A stretch of 64,000 nt of DNA from contig DEJJ01000022.1 in assembly GCA_002353285.1 (NCBI GenBank), positions 67,581-131,580 of the forward strand. Reading direction: 5' to 3'. This stretch comes from Porphyromonadaceae bacterium UBA2751 (GTDB lineage Bacteria; Bacteroidota; Bacteroidia; Bacteroidales; Muribaculaceae). The translations under genes and the position numbers were made by a program. Below are positions 15,483-22,933 of the stretch, piece after piece. The notes beneath the pieces are model-generated. The model searched no databases and was not told where the DNA came from. It saw only the letters and a list, made by a program, of their open reading frames with translations. The first letter of the stretch is position 1. Every line of letters begins with the position of its first letter.

Positions 15483-17921
15483 TTATCTATTTTGTTGTTT
15501 TAGTCTTTTGGCTACATTCAGCAGTTGCTCTCCCATGTGAATGGTGTAGCCTTGCTTGATGAAATAGACATTGCCGTTGCTGTCGGTTAGCAAGAAAACT
15601 GGTAGCGTAGCTGTGTCGATGTTTAGTTGGTTTACAATAGTTGTGCTTAATTCTTTGTTTGGGTCAAGCTCAATCAACCATGTAGAATTGCTGAATTCCT
15701 GGGTTTTGTATTTCAGGAATCCGTCACCGTTGCTGTCGATAATGACAAGGTTGCAGCCGTTTGTCTCGAGCTCCTTGATGCAAGTTGCGATATCGTGCAT
15801 GGCATGGTTGGTGGGCTCATGGTTAGATGTGATGATTCCAATTATAGTGTATCCATTTTGTCCAACAATTCTAAATTGTTTATTGCCCGATGATAATTCT
15901 GGGTAGGTCAGGTTGTTGTCAATGTTGCCAATGATGTGGAGCTCGTCTTGCGATTCTCTAAGGTTGAGCGTCACTGATTGTTCTTGATTAGAAATGATTG
16001 TGAAAGTGGTCGTGCTTGCAAGCACGCTGCCGTCGCTCTGTCGGTTGCCCGTAGTGAGCAGGTAGATGCCAGGCTCAAGCTCAACTCCGTCTTTGAACGA
16101 CTTGTTCCATGTGGCGTCTTCGGGGTAGGTGAGCAGTTGAGGTTTGTTGTCCACTATCTTGCTCAGTGTGAAGTGGGTGTAGTAGGCGAGATCGTTATGT
16201 GTGCCACTTGGGGTGAACTTCAGTCGCAAAGTGCCATTTGGTTCGTTTTTTTGCGAAACTTGTTCTTCAAATTTCACCTCGTGCCAGGAGTTGTTTTGAT
16301 AATGCTCAAGATTGCCGTTCACCTCGTTGATGCGTGCAGGCCAACCCAGGCTACGCGCTGCACTAACGAAGAAGATGGCGCGTCCCAGTTCGTCGGTGAT
16401 GCGTGTGTGGTATACACTCATGGGTTGCTGACGCAGTCGTTGTGGATTGTGCTTGTTGTCGATAGTGATATTGTTCTTGGTCCACTCAATGAGTTGACCT
16501 ATGTTTTTAATGTGACGAAGTTCCTTGGCGAAGAATGACTTGTAGGGTGTGAGCCATTCGTTTTCCACACGAGGGTTGAGGACATAGCGGTAGTAGATTT
16601 CGCTGGTGTCGGTCACTGTCGCTTCATTGTCGCGCAGCACATCGAGTGAGATGTCGCGCAGGTCTTTGGCGCTGATAACTTCAAGGAGTTTGGTAGCCAT
16701 CGGCTTGTTTTTAGCGTCGTTGAGGAATTGCTGGATCACCTGGTGGTTGCCTCGCCATGCTTCGACTGGCATCGTGGCTTCGTAGGCTTGGCGAATGGAG
16801 TCCTCTTGTGCTTTGCGCTGGTCGTTGATGGTGCGTTGCTCGGCGGTGACCTTTGGGATGATGGGGTGGGGTGCTGGTGGCACAATATCGAGTTCAAGAT
16901 GCTGTGGTAACGAACAGTCGCTCAACTCGATTAAAATACTGTCATCCTTATTGCCTGCCCATGACACTTTTTTCACTGCCACTAAGTCATCTTTGGTCAC
17001 CCATACCAGGAGGTCGCCCATGCCAGCACTTAGGGTTGCTATGCCATTCGCATTGGTGGTTTTAGTGGCCACTGTGTAGAATTCGGCATAGTTGTAGAGC
17101 TTGAATTGCACAGTAGCATCAGGCACTGGATTGCCGTAGCGGTCGTGGACCTTTATGTGACGGATAGAGGTGGGGGTGTAGTTGGAAGTCACATTAATCT
17201 CGGTGTAGCAAGGAGTGCGGCTCATTACCTCCTCAGGCCCATTGTAGTCGCCAGCCACCTTGGTGTGCATGAGCATGGCCCGCGATGCGCTCTCGTTGAA
17301 CCATCCCAGGTCGAGCACCGGTTCGGGCTCGCAAGCTCCCAGGAAATGCCAGTTGCCGTCGACCCATGCTTCGACCCATGCATGGTTGTCGTCGGTGTGT
17401 GCCCATCGTGGAGTGTAGACTTGGCGTGCTGGGATGCAAACGGAGCGTAGCGCGGCCACTAGGAACGTCGACTCCTCGCCGCATCGGCCATAGGCAGTTC
17501 GCATCGTGGCTAGGGGACTGCTGGTGCGTGCGTCGCTAGGCCTGTAGCTAACCTTCTCATGGCACCAGTGGTTCACTTCGAGCACCGCCTCGGCCATAGT
17601 GAGATGCTTAACACGGTCCTTGAGTTCATTGTAGAAAACCCACCGGGCAGTGTCAAGATTCTCGTTGTTGATGCGCACTGGCAGAACAAAGTGCTCCAGC
17701 TCCAGCTGTGGTACGCTCTTTCCCCACGGCATCTCATTGCGTGCCTGCATGGTTGCATTGTAGTTGCGCAGGTAGAAATCCTGCGAGTAGTCGAGGCGAT
17801 CGGGCAATGCCAATGAGGCCATAGCTTTGTTGTGGTAAGAGTTGACGAAGTCGTTGCCCTGTGCCGTTACTGCAGTTGCCATGATGGCGAGAGATATGAA
17901 CATCAGTTTAATGGTTTTCAT
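15483..17921 (-). CDS. Secreted transglutaminase-like domain protein
   Basis: 812 aa with a signal peptide (M-K-T-I-K-L-M-F-I-S..V-T-A-Q). The transglutaminase-like core at about 100-205 has the catalytic cysteine C147 (Y-G-R-C-G-E-E-S) and histidine H180 (D-D-N-H-A-W-V-E-A-W); an acidic third residue lies in the G-A-C-E-P-E-P segment. Beta-sandwich segments follow (R-Y-G-N-P-V-P-D-A-T-V resembles a carboxypeptidase-regulatory-like fold). The end, with T-L-P-V-F-L-L-T-D-S-N-G-N, looks thioredoxin-like but has no CxxC. Most bacterial members act as peptidases or hydrolases on peptides or cell-wall material; the substrate is unknown. Confidence 0.82.
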   Translation of the reverse strand: MKTIKLMFISLAIMATAVTAQGNDFVNSYHNKAMASLALPDRLDYSQDFYLRNYNATMQARNEMPWGKSVPQLELEHFVLPVRINNENLDTARWVFYNELKDRVKHLTMAEAVLEVNHWCHEKVSYRPSDARTSSPLATMRTAYGRCGEESTFLVAALRSVCIPARQVYTPRWAHTDDNHAWVEAWVDGNWHFLGACEPEPVLDLGWFNESASRAMLMHTKVAGDYNGPEEVMSRTPCYTEINVTSNYTPTSIRHIKVHDRYGNPVPDATVQFKLYNYAEFYTVATKTTNANGIATLSAGMGDLLVWVTKDDLVAVKKVSWAGNKDDSILIELSDCSLPQHLELDIVPPAPHPIIPKVTAEQRTINDQRKAQEDSIRQAYEATMPVEAWRGNHQVIQQFLNDAKNKPMATKLLEVISAKDLRDISLDVLRDNEATVTDTSEIYYRYVLNPRVENEWLTPYKSFFAKELRHIKNIGQLIEWTKNNITIDNKHNPQRLRQQPMSVYHTRITDELGRAIFFVSAARSLGWPARINEVNGNLEHYQNNSWHEVKFEEQVSQKNEPNGTLRLKFTPSGTHNDLAYYTHFTLSKIVDNKPQLLTYPEDATWNKSFKDGVELEPGIYLLTTGNRQSDGSVLASTTTFTIISNQEQSVTLNLRESQDELHIIGNIDNNLTYPELSSGNKQFRIVGQNGYTIIGIITSNHEPTNHAMHDIATCIKELETNGCNLVIIDSNGDGFLKYKTQEFSNSTWLIELDPNKELSTTIVNQLNIDTATLPVFLLTDSNGNVYFIKQGYTIHMGEQLLNVAKRLKQQNR

Positions 17922-17947
17922 GAGAGTGTGGTTTTGTTTTAATGCTA

Positions 17948-17955
17948 CAAAGATA
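17948..17955 (-). promoter_or_regulatory. -7 box of the transglutaminase-like gene
   Basis: TATCTTTG on the minus strand, 27 bases upstream of the ATG. No TTTG at the usual distance. Confidence 0.45.
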
Positions 17956-18084
17956 GCAAGATATAGTCAAAAAATCACGACATATCATAACAAAATATTA
18001 ACAATGCTTGGCGAATTCGTTATAAATGCCTAACTTAGCAAACTGAAAAGATAATTACTAATTAAACCTAAATATAATTCGATT

Positions 18085-18633
18085 ATGAGACCAAGTTACG
18101 TGATGTTTGCCGATGGCTTTGAGGAAATCGAGGCCCTGACTGTTGTTGATGTGATGCGTCGTGCTGGTATGCCGGTGGTTACAATGTCGATTTATGATGC
18201 TCCCGAGGCGATAGGTGCCCACGGTGTTACTGTGGTTGCCGATGAGTCGTTTGATGCCGAGATGCTTGAGGAAGCCGAGTGGGTTATTTGCCCTGGTGGC
18301 ATGCCTGGGGCGTCGAATCTTGCAGAGTGTGAGGCATTGTGCGAGATACTTAAGGAGCGCAATGAGGCCGATGAGAATATTGCCGCCATTTGTGCTTCTC
18401 CTTCAGTGATTTTTGGTCCATTGGGGCTGCTTAAGGGCCGCAACGCCACTTGCTATCCTGGCATGGAGCAGGGCATGGAGGGTGCCAATGTGGTTAATGA
18501 CCATGTAGTGGTTGACGGCAACATTGTCACTGGCATGGGGCCTGCCTCGGCGTCTCGATTTGCTCTTGCGATAGCAGCTATCAGCATGGGCGAGGATGTG
18601 GCAGCCGAAGTGGCGGCAGGCATGCTGCTTTAA
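18085..18633 (+). CDS. DJ-1/PfpI family protein
   Basis: 182 aa, the normal size for the DJ-1/YajL group. The conserved glutamate is E16 (G-F-E-E-I-E-A) and the nucleophilic cysteine C103 (A-A-I-C-A-S-P), in the nucleophile elbow. Family members act as glyoxalase or deglycase-type stress proteins; the precise activity is not resolved by sequence. Cytoplasmic, with no signal peptide. Apparently monocistronic. A repeat-rich gap follows it. Confidence 0.88.
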   Translation: MRPSYVMFADGFEEIEALTVVDVMRRAGMPVVTMSIYDAPEAIGAHGVTVVADESFDAEMLEEAEWVICPGGMPGASNLAECEALCEILKERNEADENIAAICASPSVIFGPLGLLKGRNATCYPGMEQGMEGANVVNDHVVVDGNIVTGMGPASASRFALAIAAISMGEDVAAEVAAGMLL

Positions 18634-18675
18634 TGATTTTTTGTCAGACGAACGAAAAACGATTAAAGACAACTT

Positions 18676-18778
18676 GGAATCACTGGAATCAGTGGAATCA
18701 GTGGAATCAACAACTTTCACAACCCGTAGACAACAGGCACAACATTGTGTTGTTCTACATGGAATCAGTGGAATCAAA
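18676..18778. repeat. 9-nt GGAATCANT array in two blocks
   Basis: Four units at 18676-18711 (GGAATCACT, GGAATCAGT twice, GGAATCAAC) and two more at 18761-18778. They are separated by ACAAC-rich sequence (CAACTTTCACAACC, CAGGCACAAC) of which partial copies recur at 18777-18805. Each unit contains GAATC, a GANTC site. Confidence 0.7.
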
Positions 18779-18844
18779 CAACTGGCACAACCTGTAAACA
18801 ACTTTCTTGGGCTGGGTTAGTTGTCTTGCATTTTTGGAGGGTGG

Positions 18845-18867
18845 TGGGACAGTTTTGCGTTTTTTTT
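18845..18867 (-). repeat. TGGGACAGTTTT box, copy A
   Basis: TGGGACAGTTTTGCG followed by eight T residues on the plus strand. About 50 bases further on stands GCAAAGGTAA, which read on the minus strand is a TTACCTTTGC promoter-like box. The same order recurs in copy C at 20.1 kb. Confidence 0.6.
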
Positions 18868-18950
18868 ATTGGAGTGGCATTATGTCAATGAGCGCTTGTT
18901 GTGATTGTTGGGCAAAGGTAATGCTTTGGTGTGAGGAAAAACAATATCAT

Positions 18951-18987
18951 AAAAAATCGTGGGGATTAGTGGTCTCCACGATTTTTT
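18951..18987 (-). terminator. Terminator of the distal barrel gene
   Basis: AAAAAATCGTGG pairs with CCACGATTTTTT. The T run on the minus strand lies 25 bases beyond the stop at 19013. The symmetric A/T flanks allow termination from either side. Confidence 0.75.
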
Positions 18988-19012
18988 ATATTTGGTTTTT
19001 AAATGTGTTTTT

Positions 19013-19645
19013 TTATTTGAAGAAGTAGGTGGCTTGGACGAACCATGTGCGGTATTTTGCTACGTGATCGTCGAGGAGCTTGGTGCCAAGGTTCTGGCCT
19101 ACGCTGAAGCTGTAGCCGCCGCTTACCTGCACCTTGTTAAATAACTCAACACCGATGCCTGCATGCAGGAGTACGCTCACTGATGTGTACTTGAGGGCAT
19201 CGCCCACCTTGTTGTGGCCAGCAAGGAAGGAGAAGGTGGGACCAGCATAGATGAAGGGCATGAGGGTGCTTTCAAGTCCGCCCAAGCGGCTGTAGCGGAA
19301 CTTGAGGTTGATGGGCACGTCGATGTAATGCTGGCGTGCGACCTCGTTGCCAAGTCCCTGCGATTCCCACACTCGCCTGTCACCTAAATGCAATCGTCCC
19401 TGACGCATGGTGTAGAGGATTGACGCGTCAACGCCGAATCCCACTCCAGGTATCATCAAGTCGCCAGTGAGTCCAACTGATGGTGCAAACATGCGGTCGC
19501 TCTCAAAGATGTCGGTTTGCTTGAAGTGAATCTCGTTGTAGTTGCCGCCCACGGTGATACCCCATCGGCGCTCGGGTTGTGCTTGCATAGTCAGTGTTGA
19601 GGCAAGTGCTACAACCACTAATATTAATTTGATGTACTTTTTCAT
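19013..19645 (-). CDS. Outer-membrane beta-barrel (PorT-like) protein 1
   Basis: 210 aa from the ATG at 19645, which gives the signal peptide M-K-K-Y-I-K-L-I-L-V-V-V-A-L-A..M-Q-A-Q; a 13-residue longer reading would overlap the promoter. Alternating hydrophobic strands, G-x-D-A-S-I-L-Y and the terminal aromatic residue (F-V-Q-A-T-Y-F-F-K) fit an eight-stranded outer-membrane barrel. It is similar in build to the neighbour at 20311 (W-G/V-K-G-G-N/I-T-I-N-E, G-V-D-A-S, Y-A-G-P-T/T-T-G-P-D), so the two look like an old duplication. The ligand is unknown. Confidence 0.8.
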   Translation of the reverse strand: MKKYIKLILVVVALASTLTMQAQPERRWGITVGGNYNEIHFKQTDIFESDRMFAPSVGLTGDLMIPGVGFGVDASILYTMRQGRLHLGDRRVWESQGLGNEVARQHYIDVPINLKFRYSRLGGLESTLMPFIYAGPTFSFLAGHNKVGDALKYTSVSVLLHAGIGVELFNKVQVSGGYSFSVGQNLGTKLLDDHVAKYRTWFVQATYFFK

Positions 19646-19672
19646 TAATAAGTGTTTTGGTCTTTTGGACTG

Positions 19673-19704
19673 CAAAACTAACATAAATTATTGTGATGAC
19701 CAAA
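19673..19704 (-). promoter_or_regulatory. Promoter of barrel protein 1
   Basis: On the minus strand TTTG (complement of 19701-19704), 20 nt, TAGTTTTG (complement of 19673-19680). Confidence 0.7.
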
Positions 19705-19789
19705 GATTTCAATTTTTATAACATAAAATTTTGGTTGCATGTGGTGGTTTTTTTATGGAGTTCAAGCATAAGTTTCAAATTGTGGGTTG

Positions 19790-19813
19790 TGGGACAGTTT
19801 TGTGTTTTTTTTT
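19790..19813 (-). repeat. TGGGACAGTTTT box, copy B
   Basis: TGGGACAGTTTTGTG followed by a run of nine T residues on the plus strand. A GGAATCANT array begins 27 bases further on. It stands upstream of the barrel gene at 19013. Confidence 0.6.
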
Positions 19814-19840
19814 CTTGCAAAATGGGATGGGTATTGGCAT

Positions 19841-19947
19841 GGAATCATGGAATCACTGGAATCGCTGGGATTTTTTAGGTAATGCTAGATGTTCTAGAGG
19901 TGCTAGATGTTAGGAATCGGTGGAATCATGGAATCGGTGGAATCAGA
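19841..19947. repeat. 8-9-nt GGAATC array in two blocks
   Basis: GGAATCAT, GGAATCACT and GGAATCGCT at 19841-19866; GGAATCGGT, GGAATCAT, GGAATCGGT and GGAATCAGA at 19913-19947. Between them GCTAGATGTT is repeated twice. The gap 19705-20213 contains no recognisable gene. Confidence 0.7.
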
Positions 19948-19956
19948 GAATCATTG

Positions 19957-20032
19957 GGGGCCACTCCTGCGGAGTGGAAATTGGGGCACTTCGTGCTAAA
20001 ATTATAGTGGTGCTTCGCACTAAAATTATTGT
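19957..20032. repeat. Cluster of three mini-hairpins
   Basis: CCACTCCTGCGGAGTGG, then GCACTTCGTGC, then GTGCTTCGCAC. The last two are each followed by TAAAATTAT, so they form a near-duplicate pair with inverted stem sequence. Confidence 0.5.
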
Positions 20033-20039
20033 TTCAACT

Positions 20040-20102
20040 GACTCGGGTGACTCGGGTGACTCGCTTGACTCAAGTGACTCAGGTGACTCAAATGACTCAG
20101 GC
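20040..20102. repeat. 9-nt GACTCNNNT array, seven units
   Basis: GACTCGGGT twice, GACTCGCTT, GACTCAAGT, GACTCAGGT, GACTCAAAT and GACTCAGGC, in exact 9-nt register. The TGGGACAGTTTT box copy C follows 6 bases later. Related to the 20-unit array at 63668. Confidence 0.8.
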
Positions 20103-20108
20103 TCGTTG

Positions 20109-20132
20109 TGGGACAGTTTTGTGTTTTTTTTT
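20109..20132 (-). repeat. TGGGACAGTTTT box, copy C
   Basis: TGGGACAGTTTTGTG followed by nine T residues on the plus strand, directly after the GACTC array. The next 50 bases (GTGGCAGTAAGTCAAAG... GGGCAAAGATAATA) align with those after copy A and end in a minus-strand TATCTTTGC box. Confidence 0.6.
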
Positions 20133-20213
20133 GTTGTGGCAGTAAGTCAAAGATCTCTTTTGCTGTGATGTGCAGGGCAAAGATAATACCTTCTTGTTGA
20201 TAAAAGCAATATT

Positions 20214-20252
20214 AAAAAACACGTCGCAGCTAATTAGTGAAGTTGCGACGTG
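20214..20252 (-). terminator. Terminator of barrel protein 2
   Basis: CACGTCGCA (20220-20228) pairs with TGCGACGTG (20244-20252). On the minus strand the stem is followed by six T residues. Confidence 0.75.
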
Positions 20253-20310
20253 GATTTAATAGTGACTAAACTTGTGGTAGCTTTAAGAGCCAGTGGATGG
20301 AGGTGGGGTG

Positions 20311-20907
20311 CTAAAAAAGGTAGGCGGCGGTAATGGTCCAGAATTTGTCCTTGCCGCTGATGGGCTTGGAGTCGACATCCTTGCCAATGTATTCCATCGC
20401 CTTGGTGAGCCCGATGCCATAGTTGGCATGGATTTGCACTTTGCGGAAGAGCTCGGCACCAAATCCCACATTCCATGAGGTGTTCCACTTGCGTGTTTTG
20501 AAATCGCCAGAGTCGCTGTCGCTGAGCAGTAGTGCGAAGTCGGGGCCAGTAGTGACGAAAGGTGCTATAACCTTGCTAAGCCCAGGAATTAGAAGCTTGT
20601 ACTTGACATTAATGGGGAAATCGACGAAGTCGCGCTTGAGTTTGGTTCCTTCGAGGTATAACTCGTTTTCGCGGTGAGCGTACATGGCTGAAGCGTCGAT
20701 TCCCAGTCCCACTACGGGCAATGAGAATTCAACCATGAGTCCGGCAGTGAAACCCACTCGGTTGTCCTTGTTGATTATTTCCTTGTCCCACTTAAGCTCG
20801 TTGATAGTGATACCTCCCTTGACACCGAATCTCACTTGTGCGCTTGATCCAAAGGCTGTGAGCAGGGAGAATGCTATAATAATAAATGTTGCTGCTAATT
20901 TTTTCAT
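20311..20907 (-). CDS. Outer-membrane beta-barrel (PorT-like) protein 2
   Basis: 198 aa with a signal peptide (M-K-K-L-A-A-T-F-I-I-I-A-F-S..G-S-S-A-Q-V). R-F-G-V-K-G-G-I-T-I-N-E, the amphipathic strands and the terminal W-T-I-T-A-A-Y-L-F match the small outer-membrane barrel family also seen at 19013. The role is unknown. It has its own terminator. The two genes run in the same direction but are separated by about 665 bases of repeats, so they are not an operon. Confidence 0.8.
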   Translation of the reverse strand: MKKLAATFIIIAFSLLTAFGSSAQVRFGVKGGITINELKWDKEIINKDNRVGFTAGLMVEFSLPVVGLGIDASAMYAHRENELYLEGTKLKRDFVDFPINVKYKLLIPGLSKVIAPFVTTGPDFALLLSDSDSGDFKTRKWNTSWNVGFGAELFRKVQIHANYGIGLTKAMEYIGKDVDSKPISGKDKFWTITAAYLF

Positions 20908-21005
20908 GACTGTAAATGTTATATTTAGATGGCAAAATAAGGTAAAATAAATGAGAAAAGCAATTTTTTGTGATGTGAAGTTGCTTAGTTAAAGATTTTT
21001 AGTTG

Positions 21006-21013
21006 TAACTTTG
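21006..21013 (+). promoter_or_regulatory. -7 box of apbE
   Basis: TAACTTTG, 47 bases before the chosen ATG at 21061. TTGC at 20981-20984 is a possible -33 box with a slightly long 21-nt spacer. Confidence 0.5.
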
Positions 21014-21060
21014 TGAGCTGAGTTAACTGTGAATTGCTCAAATTACTAAGAGAAAAAGCT

Positions 21061-22071
21061 ATGTTTAAATCAAAAAAATATTATGCATTGCTGCTGGTGT
21101 TGCTGGTGCTTGTGGTGGTTTTGCCCTTTGTGCGTGACCGCAAGAAATATGTGACCAATAGTGGGGTGGTGTGGACCACCGAGTATCATATTACCTATGA
21201 GGCTCGAGCAGACTTGAATGACTCAATCCAGCAGTTGCTGAATGAAATAGACGGTAGCGCATCGGCCTTCAATAAAAAGTCGTTAGTGACGGCAATTAAC
21301 GAGGGTCGCAGCAATGTCGCCGACTGGCTGCTGCTCACACTCTATGGAAAAGCTCTGGAGGTGAACTTGGCCAGTGATGGGCTGTATGATCCCACTGTGA
21401 TGCCGCTGGTGAATGCGTGGGGCTTTGGTTACAAGAGTGGCCAATTGCCAAGTGAAGCGGTGATTGATAGCATCTTAGGCTATGTGGGGATGAATCACAC
21501 ACATGTTGAAGGTAATAAAATTATTAAGGATGATGCTCGGGTTCAGTTTGACTTCAGCTCAATAGCTAAGGGCCTGGCGTGTGACGAGATAGCACGGATG
21601 CTTGCACGCAATGGTGCTATCAACTACATGGTGGAGATAGGAGGCGAGGTTGTGGCTCGAGGCGTGAATGACCGTGGCGAGGCGTGGCGGGTGTCGGTTG
21701 ACATGCCACTACCCGACGATGAGAATGGCGCTGTTCATGCTAATGCTGTGATGTTGCGGCTCGACAGTCTGGCAGTTGCAACCAGCGGAAGCTATCGCAA
21801 GTTTAAAGAGGTGGATGGCAAGAAAGTTAGCCACATTGTCAATCCCAAGACTGGTAGGAGCGAGACTTCGAGTTTGCTGAGCGTGTCGATCGTGGCCAGT
21901 GATTGCATGAGTGCCGATGCGTGGGCTACAGCGTGCATGGCGATGGGCCTTGAGAAGACTCAGGCGATGATGGAAAAGAAAAGTGAGCTGGGTGTGATGA
22001 CAATCAGCGTGGACGATGCAGGAAACTATGTGGTGTGGAGCAATAAGCGCTTTGCTGATGTAGTGGAGTAG
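21061..22071 (+). CDS. apbE: FAD:protein FMN transferase (ApbE family)
   Basis: 336 aa from the ATG at 21061; this start puts the N-terminal membrane anchor (Y-Y-A-L-L-L-V-L-L-V-L-V-V-V-L-P-F) directly after M-F-K-S-K-K. The mature part has the ApbE signatures F-N-K-K-S, D-P-T-V-M-P-L-V-N-A-W-G-F-G, D-F-S-S-I-A-K-G and S-H-I-V-N-P-K-T-G. ApbE transfers FMN from FAD to a Thr of membrane redox proteins such as NqrB/C or RnfG/D in a Mg-dependent reaction. No such target is in the window. No lipobox cysteine, so it is anchored by the helix rather than as a lipoprotein. The gene ends 16 bases from the convergent pseudouridine synthase. Confidence 0.9.
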   Translation: MFKSKKYYALLLVLLVLVVVLPFVRDRKKYVTNSGVVWTTEYHITYEARADLNDSIQQLLNEIDGSASAFNKKSLVTAINEGRSNVADWLLLTLYGKALEVNLASDGLYDPTVMPLVNAWGFGYKSGQLPSEAVIDSILGYVGMNHTHVEGNKIIKDDARVQFDFSSIAKGLACDEIARMLARNGAINYMVEIGGEVVARGVNDRGEAWRVSVDMPLPDDENGAVHANAVMLRLDSLAVATSGSYRKFKEVDGKKVSHIVNPKTGRSETSSLLSVSIVASDCMSADAWATACMAMGLEKTQAMMEKKSELGVMTISVDDAGNYVVWSNKRFADVVE

Positions 22072-22087
22072 TGGGGTGCCGTTGTCA

Positions 22088-22777
22088 CTATTGCTTTTCG
22101 CCGTCGATGGCTGCAGCAAGTGCTTGCCACAAGGTGTCATGAGGCACAGGAGCTGTGACGTCGACCAACTGCTTGGAAACTGGATGGATGAAGTGGATGC
22201 GGTGTGACTGCAGTGAGATGCCGCCGTCGGGGTTGCTGCGTGGGGCGCCATACTTGAGATCACCCTTGATAGGACAGCCAATGTGTGAAAGTTGCGCTCG
22301 TATTTGGTGCTTGCGCCCAGTGTGCAGGTTTATTTCAAGGAGGAAGTAGTTGTTGCTGCGTGCAATGACTGAATAGTCCATCACGGCCTTGACAGCGCCC
22401 TTGGTGCCAGGCTTTGTGACGTAGGTCTTGTTGTTTCTCTCCTGCGAGATAAGGTAGTGGGTTAGTGTGTCGTGCTGCTTGGGTGGCTGATTCTTAACGA
22501 TGGCCCAGTAAGTCTTGTGCACGTTACCGTTACGGAATAGCTCGTTCATGCGAGAAAGGCCCTTGCTGGTGCGCGCAAAGACGACGAGCCCCGAAGTGGG
22601 GCGGTCGATGCGGTGAGTGACTCCGCAAAACACATTGCCAGGCTTGTTGTACTTGACCTTAATCCATTGTTTTAGAGACTCGACCATTGGTTGGTCGCCA
22701 GTGCGGTCGCCTTGCACAATCTCGCCGCATGCCTTGTTGACGATGATGATGTGATTGTCCTCGTAGACTACTTCCAT
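22088..22777 (-). CDS. RluA family pseudouridine synthase
   Basis: 229 aa from the ATG at 22777; the alternative start at 22801 lies inside the -7 box. The catalytic aspartate is D58 in T-H-R-I-D-R-P-T-S-G, and L-E-I-N-L-H-T-G-R-K-H-Q-I-R and H-R-I-H-F-I-H-P are typical RluA/RluD motifs. It isomerises uridine in rRNA or tRNA. No S4 domain, so it is the short RluA/TruC-like type; the target site cannot be assigned. Confidence 0.88.
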   Translation of the reverse strand: MEVVYEDNHIIIVNKACGEIVQGDRTGDQPMVESLKQWIKVKYNKPGNVFCGVTHRIDRPTSGLVVFARTSKGLSRMNELFRNGNVHKTYWAIVKNQPPKQHDTLTHYLISQERNNKTYVTKPGTKGAVKAVMDYSVIARSNNYFLLEINLHTGRKHQIRAQLSHIGCPIKGDLKYGAPRSNPDGGISLQSHRIHFIHPVSKQLVDVTAPVPHDTLWQALAAAIDGEKQ

Positions 22778-22798
22778 AACTAAAGAATATTGTTGTGG

Positions 22799-22806
22799 CA
22801 AATATA
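22799..22806 (-). promoter_or_regulatory. -7 box of the pseudouridine synthase gene
   Basis: TATATTTG on the minus strand, 21 bases upstream of the ATG at 22777. It decides against the longer start. Confidence 0.5.
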
Positions 22807-22853
22807 CTCAGTTTTTTTGACACGCAGCCTATAATGGCTGGAAAATATAGAAT

Positions 22854-22889
22854 AAAAAAAGACCAGCACTCCTTGTGAGGTGTGCTGGT
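22854..22889 (-). terminator. Terminator of the M23 peptidase gene
   Basis: ACCAGCAC (22862-22869) pairs with GTGCTGGT (22882-22889). On the minus strand seven T residues follow. Confidence 0.8.
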
Positions 22890-22933
22890 GCTTAGATGTT
22901 TTATAGTAAAAAAGTGTGTTGCGAATGTTGATA

